This document shows positions 10,800 to 21,589 of a stretch of DNA of 64,000 bases, in pieces. A model generated the notes under the pieces. The model did no database searches, was not told the DNA's origin, and worked only from the letters and a program-made list of their open reading frames with translations. Both the position numbers and the translations under genes were made by a program. The DNA comes from Nymphaea colorata (Eukaryota; Streptophyta; Magnoliopsida; Nymphaeales; Nymphaeaceae): assembly GCF_008831285.2 (NCBI RefSeq), contig NC_045142.1, positions 13,346,716-13,410,715 on the forward strand. The letters run 5' to 3'. The first letter of the stretch is position 1. Each line of letters opens with the position of its first letter.

Positions 10800-11277
10800 C
10801 TGCGCAATGCGGCATCGGAACCATCTTTGTTGCACTAAGGAGCTCCATGCCTAGAATCATCTGGAAATCACCCATTGGGACCACCGAGATGTTGGCTTTG
10901 CCTGACCAACTCTCAATCTTCACGACAACATCCTAGGCTACTCCGTGGATGAGTTTTGCCTATGAGTTCACCGCCGTCATGTGTAACTCTCCTTTCTAAA
11001 GGGCGATGCCTAATCTCCTCATCGCTTCATCTGAAGTGAAGTTGTGTGTGATACCCATGTCTACCATAACCATCATAGACTTTCCATTTATCAGAATTTT
11101 TAGGTACATGAGTCCATTGAAAGGTGTCGTTATCACCTTCGCTTTTTCCTTCATTTTAAAGTATTCAGAAGTTGAAGTGCACCCATCTATGGTCCTTCCC
11201 CTTCTACACCTTGGGCTGCATTGGCAGACTGTCTTGAAGTACTTGCTTGGTTGTCCTTTATTAGACGCTTTGGACAT
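10800..11277 (-). pseudogene. gypsy aspartic protease region, degraded
   Basis: The fragment LKILINGKSMMVMVDMGITHNF is followed by SDEAMRRLGIAL. In plant gypsy proteases the active-site triad reads D-S/T-G-A-T-H; here it is VDMGITH, so the triad residue after Asp is changed. Frame breaks follow on both sides. Confidence 0.7.
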
Positions 11278-12335
11278 TGCCTGGCAAAGTGCCTATCTCC
11301 ATAGAACCAACAATTCAACACTTTATTTTGGTAATTGTTGGTCTTACGAAAGAAATGTTTCTTCTCGACTTGATGCTGGATCTATGATTCACCTTTATGT
11401 TCTTGTTGATCCTTCTTCTTTCCTATATGGTCAGGCTTCTTCAAAGGCTTGAAGGTGTTAGTGTATCTCTTGCATTGGGTATCAGCCAAGCGCTCTGCTA
11501 TCACATAAGCTTCCTCCAAGGTCTCTGGATTACACCTTTCCACTTCGGATTGTGCTCATGGCTGAAGTTCCAAAATAAACCAATCTAGTTTATCCTGTTT
11601 CGGCATATCTAGTACATCCAACATGAGCCTTTGATAGGTCCTCACATATTCTCACAATGGTCCTGTGTGTTTCAATTCATCGACCATTCGGTAAGCATGA
11701 CATCTTGCATTCAAGGGCATGAAGTAATTCCTCAACTTTCGCTGAAAATCATCGAAAGTGTCTATTGTGCAGATCCCTTTTTGAATGTCAAGTTGTTTCT
11801 TTCTCCACCACGCCACAGTATCTCCCTCGAGTAACATGGCGGTGGTCTTGACCTGAAGGTCATCTCCCACAACACCCTGAAGGTCCAATTAATATTCCAC
11901 TTGGAACAAAAAGTTCTCGATCACTCGACTGTCTCAAATTTTATTGTATTTTGCAGGCCATTGAACATCGACTCTTACTGGTCGATCGTCTCCTCCACCT
12001 ACAAAGACTTGTCGCTGTAGTGCGCAGTTCTTTGCTTGAAGTTCTTTGACTTTCGCTTGCAGTGTGGTCACTGTGTCAGTAAGTGACCGACTCATGGCCA
12101 TAAGGTCGACCATCTATTCTCGTAGGGTCTTCATTTCATCAATCATTTCCTCGAAGGACTCAGTTGCATTGCCCAACGCTTCTTCTTGAGTAGCTACATC
12201 GGCAACCAGCTTGTTCACCACTTCGGCCAGGTCTTTCTGACCTTGGGATGTGCCCATCTCGTCAGATATGGTCACTCCCTTGCCATTGGTGCTTCGCAGA
12301 TTGTATTGAGTCGCCAGGACGTCCTCTTCGATCAA
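11278..12335 (-). pseudogene. gypsy gag with zinc knuckle, degraded
   Basis: Near the N-terminus a coiled-coil-like segment (EVVNKLVADVATQEEALG) is followed by the capsid-type region (AMLLEGDTVAWWRKK; FDDFQRKLRNYFMP). A zinc knuckle, CWFYGDRHFARQCP, follows, with its second Cys replaced by Tyr. Several TAG/TGA codons interrupt it. This is the retrotrans_gag family arrangement ahead of protease. Confidence 0.8.
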
Positions 12336-12400
12336 CGATCGTCAATGTGTTATTCTACACCGACTCTCCAACCGCTTCCCCATATTGAGCCAAACATGAG

Positions 12401-12411
12401 CATTGATACCA
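12401..12411 (-). other. Primer-binding site for initiator-Met tRNA (degenerate)
   Basis: On the minus strand TGGTATCAATG matches the first eight bases of the common plant LTR primer-binding site TGGTATCAGAGC. It lies two bases inside the LTR boundary, as expected. Confidence 0.65.
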
Positions 12412-12413
12412 GT

Positions 12414-12825
12414 TGTCACAGACTGACTCTTTCAGTTCGTGCGGCATGGCAAGAACCTAATTATCGTTAGCCTTCAAACCACCAAAAGGGGCACAAAGAT
12501 CATTTTGGAAAGCAAAGTGCATAAAGAAAACTTGAGTGTGAATAAAGAAAGCTCGCAATGTATTCATCTTGGAAAACTTGTATATCATGAGAGAGGTAAG
12601 AAAAGAGAATAATCTCAACTTGCTTACATAGGATGGCCGAAGCCAGATACAAAGATTCCAATGCCGACCACCCAAAACATAGAATCCTCAAAACATGACA
12701 CTTAGACTGGTGGGAGGGTACTCCCTTACGAGTGAACAAGCCTAAGCAAAGACTCCACATAAGCAAAGAAAATGCATAGCAAAACAAAACAAATGACTAT
12801 ACAAACTCTTAGACACATGGGAACA
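12414..12825 (-). repeat. Candidate 5' LTR of the gypsy element (412 bp)
   Basis: On the minus strand the segment begins TGTTCCCATGTG and ends CTGTGACA, next to the primer-binding site. TG..CA ends and position fit an LTR. The second LTR is not in the window, so the outer boundary is inferred only from the TG dinucleotide and from the start of NAA40 intron-like sequence. Confidence 0.55.
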
Positions 12826-12920
12826 TCTATATTGGAAGCAGTAAATGTTGAGCATGCATTTAAGACCATTCTCAACAATATATAAGTATTGTATCAGCTT
12901 AAGCTACTATAGATTTTCAG

Positions 12921-13841
12921 CTTAATATGGAAGGTCCACATGGACCAGAATGCTGGTGAAGAGAAGATCAAACGCAGGGAAATGGTTGCTCAAGCACGTT
13001 ATATATTTATCCGAAGAACCAGAGGAAACAGTTGCTAAAGAAACTCTCAACAATGATTCAGATGAATGTCAAATCCATTGGATGGCAGATGGAGATCTAG
13101 TTGTTGGGGTTCATGCAATATCTCTTTATTGTGTTGGAGCACATACCTGTTACATATGTTTATGAACTTTTGTTGGAGCCCTGTGTGCAAGGGAAGGGGT
13201 TAGGCAAGTTCCTTATGCAACTCATTGAGCTTATTGCTCGAAAGGTACTATTCATATTTCTTCATTAAACAGTTGCAATTTACTAGTTATTGAATCTCTG
13301 CTGTTATTCATGGGCTTAGATAAAGGTTTTCTTTTTCTGTTGTGTTCTACTTGGACCTTGCATTTTTTTACTAAAAATATATAGAATCAGTTATATTCTT
13401 TTTGTGTACAGGATCGAATGGATGTTGTCATGCTTATTATTTAGAAGCTAAATGTGTCGGCCATAAATTTCTACAAGTAAACTTAGGTAGTGCACAATGG
13501 CATTGGTGTGTAATCATAATAACTTTTGGCTGTTCTATGTCAGCTTTAGGCTGGACCATGATTTGGTATATAAACATTGATTTCAAAATATTTTGACAGA
13601 TATACAATTTCAGCCATTTCACCTTTGTGAGTTGATCCTCCGGTGTGTAGCATCTCAACTAGAGGAACATCTTGTTAATAGTCAGTATACAGTTCAATTA
13701 TTATTTGCTATTTTTTCTTTTACAACTTGCCATGGTGCATTTGGCTTCCTCAGTGGATTGCACAAATTTGTTTCCAGATAGGAGCTGAGAAGAGTTATGA
13801 TACTTTTCAAAACATTCCATCTTGAAGCTAAAGACAAATGA
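12921..13841 (+). pseudogene. NAA40: NAA40 (NatD) N-alpha-acetyltransferase pseudogene, four exons
   Basis: NAA40 is a GNAT enzyme that acetylates the N-termini of histones H4 and H2A. Exon a (12,921-13,244) has NMEGPHGPE, EEKIKRREMVAQARYIF and the acetyl-CoA-binding stretch YVYELLLEPCVQGKGLGKF, ending LIELIARK|GT. Exon b (13,412-13,486) has DRMDVVML and KLNVSAINFY. Exon c (13,600-13,642) has YTISAISP, a stop, then VDPP. Exon d (13,778-13,841) has IGAEKSYD, then TFHLEAKDK and stop. The junctions keep GT..AG and matching phases, so this is not a processed copy. At least three frameshifts in exon a, one each in b and d, and stops at conserved Gln and Arg codons make it dead. Upstream exons are not seen; a gypsy LTR lies just before exon a. 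Confidence 0.88.
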
Positions 13842-14330
13842 GAGGTTAGTTCTTATCCTCAATAATGAAATTTGGAATGCTATTATGTGTTTTATGCATT
13901 GTAGGAGCAGGTTTCTGGTTACTGGATGAGTAGGGAAAAAGACTGACCGTGAAAGTAATGCAGGTCTAACACAACCAACTCTCAAGTGTTTTTGATGATA
14001 TGATTTCTGTGAAGGGAAACAACTTTACAGGTGAAGCACACCATTGATCCTAAAGTTATGCCATGGGCGTCTCAACTTTTTCACACAGTAGGTGATGGTT
14101 CCATATGAAGCTTTTATCAGGTCAATGTCAAGTGGCGTGTATTCTTTTCCACTAATGTGCATATATAGTCGTCTTAATCAAGGCAAAAGATTTTGTGTAT
14201 GAAGACTCAGCCCTCTTATAATAAAGTGACATTGATAGGCATTGTACAAATTAAGTCAACCTGTTGACATGATATCTGCTCACATACATATTGAAGTCCT
14301 TGGCAAATTTTGTGACCAGAATGCTTCCCT
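13842..14330. other. No gene recognised
   Basis: AT-rich sequence after the NAA40 pseudogene. I see no coding frame, repeat or RNA gene that I can support. Confidence 0.4.
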
Positions 14331-14338
14331 GTTCCGGG

Positions 14339-14453
14339 TAGGGGTGGGCATCGGGCTGGGCCGGCACGGCCCGGTAAGAACCAAGCCCCATCGGGTCGAC
14401 CCGGGCTAGGTACTGGGCCCCCATCGGTGGCCGGCCCCCGGCACCCACCTCTA
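14339..14453. mobile_element. 115-bp hAT-like miniature element (CCGGGC type)
   Basis: Begins TAGGGGTGGGCATCGGGC and ends GGCACCCACCTCTA, imperfect inverted repeats. The flanks GTTCCGGG (14,331-14,338) and GTTCTGGG (14,454-14,461) form an 8-bp target duplication with one mismatch. The ends resemble those of hAT-2, so it could have been mobilised by that transposase family. Confidence 0.8.
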
Positions 14454-14559
14454 GTTCTGGGCAACATAAACCTCTTGTGTTGTTACCAGTTATTCTGAAT
14501 TTATCTATTTCATGTGTTTCATATTCTTTATAGGGATTACATGGATGGAAGAGTACAGG

Positions 14560-14812
14560 TAGGTGTCAGGCCAGGCCGCCAGCGGGGACCCAGTACCCAG
14601 CTTGGGCCCGACGGGGCCCGTTAATATTTAAAAAATAATTTTCATTATTAATAAAAATATATTTTATTATTAAAAAATATATTTTATATTTAAAAAATTT
14701 TTATAGTTAATTTTTTTTTAATTATTACCGGGTCGGGCCTGAGCCCGATGTTTCGGACATCAGACTGAACAGGGTCCGGTTGTCACCTAGCCAGGCCGAT
14801 GATCACCCCCTA
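14560..14812. mobile_element. Miniature element of the CCGGGC type, 253 bp
   Basis: Two GC-rich ends (TAGGTGTCAGGCC on the left; reverse complement of the right TAGGGGGTGATCATCGGCC) flank a very AT-rich middle (14,625-14,730). Terminal repeats are diverged and I found no clear target duplication. Confidence 0.5.
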
Positions 14813-15389
14813 CGAGGAGGCAATGGTACCATGATTATTCCATGCATCACAAATACTCGTGTTGCTACAGTTGAGAGGCATGCATTTCACTTTCTAACAA
14901 TAAGCGATGGTGACTTCTCAAATTTGCTGCACCCCTATTTCTTACTTTGAGCCAGGATTGTAACTTATCATCATCTATCTCATGTCTTTGTTTCCTTTTT
15001 GTATCTAGAGATTCCTCTGCGATGGTGGGGTCTACTGGGGACTGTCGACTGCCTACTCCCTACTATGTGCCTCCTTTGAATAACGTCTCTGTTGATGAAA
15101 TTTCCGAGTCATTTGTGGTGTTTGTTATGATATAGTAATGAAACCAAGCAGAGCAGCAGTCTTAGTGTATTTTGGGACCGTCCATCTAAGGATGAAAATT
15201 TGTCTCTATTTCATGGAGGTAGTTATTTTGGATGAACATCTCACAAAAATGAAGATGGGTTGTTTGCGCCAAAGCTCATACATGCATGTGATGCTTCATT
15301 TATGTTTTTTCATGTTAATTTCATTTAAATGTTGTTCGATACCTTTATATATTGGTTTTAAATTGGGTTGAAGGGTGTTGCAACAGAAA
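14813..15389. other. No gene recognised
   Basis: Short open frames only, with no family resemblance. Nothing else seen. Confidence 0.4.
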
Positions 15390-15581
15390 ATTTGGACACA
15401 ATTAACACCTAAACGAGTTAACACTAAATGAGTTAAATGGGTTAAACGAGTCGAGTTCAAGCTCGACTTTGTGTAGTCAAGTCGAGCTTGAGCTTGCTAT
15501 AAGGAGCTCGACTCGAGTTCGAGCTTATCTTGAGCTTGGGCTGGCCAAGCTCGAGCTCGACTCTGCTCGTGTGCAGCCCTA
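15390..15581. mobile_element. GAGCTCG-type subterminal array and right terminus, copy of the hAT-1 end
   Basis: Shares with 2,440-2,630 the AAACGAGTTAA start, the CTCGAGC/GAGCTCG array and the exact end GCTCGTGTGCAGCCCTA. It is a miniature relative or a solo end of the hAT-1 family. Its left terminus and target duplication are not clear. Confidence 0.6.
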
Positions 15582-16740
15582 CTGGTGGTGAGCTCCCTGC
15601 ACTAGGGAAATAAAGAACATTTGGGGAGAATGAGAGAGGAAACGGAGGCGGACGATGTCTTTTGATACATGTTAAAATGAAAATAGTGTGATTTACTATT
15701 ATTTTGTTAAAACTGGTTCAAGACTTTTGAAACTGATTCAAGCCTTTTGAACCAGTTGGTAATGTGTGTAGCTGGTTTAGAGTTAATATCGACCAGTTCG
15801 GTCAATTTTGAATGATATAGGGCCAAATTCAATTAATTTTATGAATTGTACATAGCTCTTATGACCCAATAGAAGTCATTTTGAATTAATATAGAGCTGT
15901 TTCAAGGGTTAAGGGAAAATTTGTGGCATTCTAAAAATTTTAAAGTTGTAAAGATGCAAAATTTTTCATGGTTACAATTTTTTTTTGCGTATGTCTTACA
16001 TGAATTGAGTGGTTCTATATTAAACTTGTTAGAAAATTGAAATATTGATATTAGAATAGTAAGATTTTAATTGAATCATGTTTAATTCTATCAAAGTTCA
16101 TGATTTAATTAAAAAATCTTTTCATTATAAAGAAAAATAAACATTTAAATTGTGCTTAAACTCATATGAAATGACTGTGCTAACCAAAGGTAGGCCACCG
16201 TGTCCAAGATAATAAATAGTGTGAAATAGAAAGATTGGCATTTCAAAATTTTAGCCAATTGCAAAAGTGTCTTGCTTTTATTCTTTTTGTGTTTGATCTT
16301 TTCTAGTTTTATCAAATATAGTTGAGGTAGAATATATGTGTGTGTTCAGCATGTTACCAAAGTAATATGTTAATGACCCCTAGTATTTGCCTTAGAAATA
16401 ATGAACATTAAGTGGTCTTGTAGTTTACCTTTTCCATTCATTGTTTCATGTAATTCATGTCAACTTATGAATGTCTTTTAATTCTTTTTTAGTGCCTAGT
16501 TTTTATGCATTGTTCTAGTGGTACTCCTTTTCTTGATAGATCAAATTTCAATAAATGGAAAGAAATTGTGCTGTTTACATTGGGGGTACATGAATATGGA
16601 CATGTTCTAAAAGAACAAGTCTACAGCTCTTACACTATACAGTACACATGAAGAAAAAGTGTTCTTTGAAAAGTGGTAGTGTTCTAATCGACTCAATTTG
16701 TTGCTTTTGCAATTTAGAGTTGCAAAGAGCATACAAGGTG
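15582..16740. other. AT-rich intergenic stretch
   Basis: No coding frame, structured repeat or RNA gene recognised. It may contain the decayed 5' end of the adjacent copia element. Confidence 0.4.
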
Positions 16741-19390
16741 CAAGTCCATAATGTAGGACGGTGAAAGAGTTTGTCGATATCATTGAGGCACAATTTGTTA
16801 GCTTCAGTAAAGCCAAATCTAGTACCCTAATGTCTAAATTGATATCTATGAAGCACAATTGGGAAAGTAATACATGTCAGCATATCCTCGAAATGAGGAA
16901 TATAACGACACATCTAAATGGCATGTCATTGACCATATCTGACTCTTTCTTGGTGCATTTCATTTTGGAGTATCTACCACCAAAGTATGTGTCGTTTAAG
17001 ATCTCATACAGCACACATGATACTCAATGGACAGCTAATGAATTGCTATCCAAATGTGTTGAAGAAGAGGAGATACTTCAGGTGAGAAGATATAGAGAAG
17101 ACATATGGCTGCCCACCAGGACTCTAGCAAGTATGGACCAAAAAGAAAGGTTATGAAAAAAGGTGCTAGAAAGAAGTCATCAGGACAAGGTACTTCTAAA
17201 ATGTAGTCCAGTCTGGCTCCTGTAAGATAGATTGTGTGAAATACAAGAAATGATTAGAAAAAAACAAGGTAACTTGTCCATTGTTTTTCATTAATATAAT
17301 TTATTACATGTTCTTGTAAATAGCTGGAGGATTGACTCAGGTGCTACAGCACATATTGCTAACACTTTATAGGACTTTTTGAGCAAAAGGGAGCAAACAA
17401 CGCATGAAAGGAGTATATTTTCAGAGAACATGATGCGTTCAAGTGCAAAGGCTGTTAGGACCTGCCAAGTCAAACTTGATATTGGTCTCATTTTGGATCT
17501 TTATGATATATTTTTTCGACTATCATGTAGTAAAAGCCTCATATGTTTATCAATATTAAGTGGACTTGAATTTTGTTTGAAGGTTGTAAACCCCAAAGTG
17601 TATATATAAAGATTTTGCTGAAGTTGGTTATGCCCTTTTATGTGATGTTTTGTATAAGTTAAATATAAAAACTCAATAAATATTGGTTTTTGAATTTGCA
17701 TTAATTGGAAATAAATGTGCCATCATAAATGATAACTCTTGTATGCACTAGCATTGCAGATTATGTTATATCTCTGAAAAAAGAATAGGGAGGGAGGCTT
17801 GTAAATAAAAAGATTTAAACTCTTTAGACTTTACAAATAATGGTCCATGTGTTGATTGCATAAAGGCAAAGCAGACCAAAATATATAAGGAATGTGCTAA
17901 GAGAAGCAATAAGATATTAGAAGTAGTCCATACATATGTATATGAACCCTTTACTCCTTGTTATATTAGTGAAAAGCATTTTATCGCCTTTATAGATGAC
18001 TATCCATGATATATGTATCTCTACTTAATTTCTGAAAAATCAGATGTATGCCAGGTTTTCAAAAAGTTTGAGAAAGAAGTAAAGAAACAAATGTTGAAAT
18101 AATCAAGATAGTTAAATCAAAGAGATGTGGCAAATATTATGGTAGATTTATTGAGATAGGACAAATAGAAAGGCCATTAGCTTGATTTAAAAAAAAAAAG
18201 CATCGTACCTCAATCTACTATCAAAATGGCATAGCAAAAAGAAAAAATCATATGCTTAAGAAATGGTTAGGGCTACATTAAATTTCTCGGCTCTTCTTAT
18301 TCAAATGTGGGGAGAAACTTTTTAGACAACGATACATATTTTAAATAAAGTCCCAGCTAAAGTTGTACCTAAAACTCTATATGAGTTATGGATATGTAGG
18401 ACACCTTCCCTATATTATATGCACATACAAAAATGTCATGTTCAACCTAAACTATATAACCCTGACATAAAGGCCTTCAATCATATAACAAACAATGGTT
18501 TTTTAATTGGCTATATAGAAAGATCGAAAGGGTACCGATTCTACTATCCACCTCATTCACCCCATATTATGGAAACAAATAAAGATAAGTTCATATAACA
18601 TGGTTCAATTCAGTTGAATACATAACAAAATCTTGAATTAAGGAATTGCAGGATATAAAATATAGACCTGTTGAAAAAAGTACCGAAGGATTGGACTTTA
18701 CTATTTTTTATGATAATATAGAAGTTGATCCAGCAGTAATGTACCAAAGCAAAATGAACCAACTGTGGATCATACTGATGAGGGAGAACAACATCTATAT
18801 GTTCAAGTTAAGTCGGTGAAATTATTTGTTCGAAGATCTATCATAGTAAGGAAACCTGTTATTCTACTTGACTATGTAGTGTATATAGTAGTTTGATGAT
18901 TTTATAGATATCGATGAAGATCCTAGATATTTATGAAAATCATAGAAATTAAGCAATAAACATACTAGATAAATGTCGTGAAAAAAGACCTTCACTCTAT
19001 GGCTAAAAGCCAAAGGTGGAGTCTTGTTGAGATACATAAAACTCATAGGATGCAAATGAGTCTATAAGACCAAAAAGAACTCTAAAGGCAACATTGAAAG
19101 GTACAAAATAGACTAGTTGCCAAAAGATTTACTAGATGAAGGGCATAAACTATAATGAGACGTATTCTCTAGTCACTACTAAAAAGTCAATGAGAACATT
19201 TATTGATGTAATAGCTCATTTCGACCTAGAGTTACATCAGATGGAGGCTAAAAGAATTTTTTCTAAATGGGATCTAAATCAAGAAACATACATGGAACAA
19301 CCTCAAAGGTTCTCTAAGAGAAATACAAGCTTAATAAGTCAATTTATAGACATAAATAAGCCTCTCTATAATGGTATATCACGATATTAA
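16741..19390 (+). pseudogene. Ty1/copia retrotransposon remnant (gag, protease, integrase, RT start)
   Basis: Order on the plus strand is gag-PR-IN-RT, as in copia. Gag (UBN2 type, 16,755-17,156) has LISMKHNWESN, HILEMRNIT and LVHFILEYLPPKYVSFK. Protease (about 17,327) has WIDSGATAHIANTL. The GAG-pre-integrase and integrase part has CVDCIKAKQTK (about 17,850) and FIDDYP followed by a stop and YMYLYLISEKSD (about 17,988-18,045). The post-integrase region is at about 18,440-18,580 (GFLIGYIERSKGYRFY). The start of RVT_2 is at 19,136-19,300 (GINYNETYSLVTTKKSMRT, AHFDLELHQMEAKRIF). Many stops and frameshifts are present. The RT catalytic region and RNase H are missing, and no LTR was identified. 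It stops about 150 bp before a CACTA remnant in opposite orientation, which may have truncated it. Confidence 0.88.
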
Positions 19391-19539
19391 AACATAATTC
19401 TTTGAAAAACTAATAAACTCAACAATATTGAGCTAACCTTCATTGGCAATGTTCTATGTACCACTAATGAAAGAATTTGGTGCATCACGATATTACAATC
19501 ATGGCTTTTGAGTCCAATCAGTTTGTTTATTCATATGAA

Positions 19540-21420
19540 CATATCATGCAAGGTTTGTTGCATAACCATCTGGGACCTTTACATGTTTTATTACTTTATA
19601 AAAAATATCTTTCTGCCTCTTACCTAGCCAAAAAATGTGTAGGAGGAAGACACACTTTACTAGTACCTTCAATTTGTACTGCATGAAGAGATTATCATAT
19701 AAACATACCTCGCATGTCCAGATGAGCATTTAAAGTGTCCTTCATTTTCCTCTCAATATTCAATAATGTCCCAATTAAATTGCCACAAACATTTTTTAAT
19801 ATACATTAATACAATATTATGTCTCAACAAATTATGTTACCAATACGGCAACATAAAGAAAATGCTCTTTTTCTTCCAATTAAATGGTAAAAGAGAAGCA
19901 CTAGCTTCAAAAAGCACATCTGATCCAAAAAACATTATAGGAGCACCTCTAAGTTCAACATTGCCATTAAATAAAAGCTCATCATGACAAAATCTATGAT
20001 TCCTTGGCAAAAAAACAATGACTTCCCATATATTTGCGACAATTTTTTTAGACGAAGAGATTTTTTTTTTGTTTTTGTGACATAAGGACATGCCAAATAA
20101 CCTTTTGTACTCCATCTAGACAAACGTGCATATGTTGGAAAATCATTAATGGTCCGCAATAATTTTGCATACAGCTGAAATATTTCATTTCTTGATGCAT
20201 CATATGTGTGAATATCATTTTTGTACATTTCTTTCAATTTTTCTATAAGAGACTGCAGGCAAACGTGCATATGTTTACTTGAATCATCAAAAAATAAGCA
20301 AGAAAATCATAATATATGGTTGTTTCATGCACTTTGATGATGGTAAGTTGTATGGTACAAGAACAACCAGCCATGTGCTATGAACAAATTCATTGTTCTA
20401 AAGCGATTAATTCCATCACTTGCTAAAGAAAGTCTAACATTAGAGGATTCAGCAGCGAATGATGGGTTGCATTCATCAAAATATCTCCATGTTAGAGAAT
20501 CTGTAGGATGCCTCAATTTTTTGTCCTCTAAACGACCCTTATCATGCCATCTTATTGAAGAAGTATCTTTTGAAAACATGTATAACCTTTGAAGCCTTGG
20601 TAACAAAGGAAAATGTCACAATATATTAGCTGCAACCTCCTTCTTCCTTCTTTTCACTGAATCTACATTGCATTGATTTGTTTTATTTTCATTCATTTTC
20701 CACCTTGATCTGTCACAAAAAATCATGAACTCTTATCCAACTGATTTTTTTTCTAATATAGGATATAATTATTATGGCATGTGTCAATCTTATCACAATT
20801 GAGACCAAGTTGTGCAATAGTTTTCTTCGTCTCACAATCAGACTTTGAAAATGTTTCACCTTCAAGTAAAGCTTGCTTAAAGAAAACTAGTATCATGTTG
20901 AATGGCTTGTTACTCCACCCATTAAGACACTTTATATAAAACAAGCACACAAGAAATGACAATTTGCTGAATCTTGTGCGACATGGATGTAATTCTTGTA
21001 TAACATCTTTCAATAACTTTGAAAAAGACTTGGAGTTCTCATTATGTCTTTCTGTAAGTTCATCTTCTGGATCATTTATATCAAAATCTACACTAGAAAT
21101 TTGATATATATCATGGAACAATCCATGCATGTCATCCTGATTTAATTATAGAGTTGAAGTTTTCATGACAAATTGAGATGTGTCCTCTCCATAATGATGC
21201 CAATGAGTATAATTTGGACAAATTTCAATAGAAATTAAGTGATCCCAAACGACCTTATTAGGACAAATTCAATGAATTCTTTTACTCCATCCACATACTC
21301 ATCACTTGTCCTATTAAATGTACATAAAATTAGTCATCATGTAAGGGCCAAGACATTCATATTCAACTTTTCATATATTACCTTTGCAGACGAACCCAAC
21401 TTCTATCAGCCATAGACATA
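19540..21420 (-). pseudogene. CACTA (En/Spm) TNP2-like transposase remnant
   Basis: Reading from 21,420 leftwards: an ADRSWVRLQ-like transposase-associated start, then FSKLLKDVIQELHP, TRFSKLSFLVCLF, CLNGWSNKPFNMIL and GLNCDKIDTCHNNYILY. Next come LRHPTDSLTWRYFDE with NVRLSLASDGINRF, then TINDFPTYARLSRWSTKGYLACP. A late VIKHVKVPDGYATNLA segment (about 19,545) closes it. These are the successive conserved blocks of TNP2 transposases from CACTA elements. Stops and frameshifts separate the blocks. No CACTA terminal repeats were found, so the element ends are unknown. Confidence 0.9.
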
Positions 21421-21429
21421 ACAAATATT

Positions 21430-21558
21430 AATACAACAATCCCTTTTAAAAATCAATAAAACAAAAGCAACATTAGTTTAAATATAAAATTTACATAACA
21501 AAAATAATAATTAAATACAATTCTATCACATTGATCACTATAGACAGATCAAAGGATG

Positions 21559-21589
<31 letters not shown>

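Larger units (their letters stand above)
2631..12825 (-). mobile_element. Ty3/gypsy (chromovirus-like) retrotransposon, 3' end lost, interrupted by hAT-2
   Basis: Reading the minus strand from 12,825 leftwards gives LTR, initiator-Met primer-binding site, gag with a zinc knuckle, protease, reverse transcriptase, RNase H, integrase and the integrase C-terminal part. This is the Ty3/gypsy order (integrase last). A hAT sits in the integrase gene at 3,039-8,388, and a second hAT ends at 2,630, so the 3' LTR is outside the window or lost. All domains carry stops and frameshifts, so the element cannot move by itself. The Tekay/Del-like chromovirus assignment rests on domain order and integrase tail style and is a moderate-confidence inference. 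Its LTR lies 95 bp from the first visible NAA40 pseudogene exon, so it probably entered that gene's intron, in antisense. Confidence 0.85.

Noticed and set aside
14560-14812. Target duplication for the GC-ended element
   Set aside because: Flanks AGTACAGG and CGAGGAGG do not match well enough; element kept, duplication not claimed.
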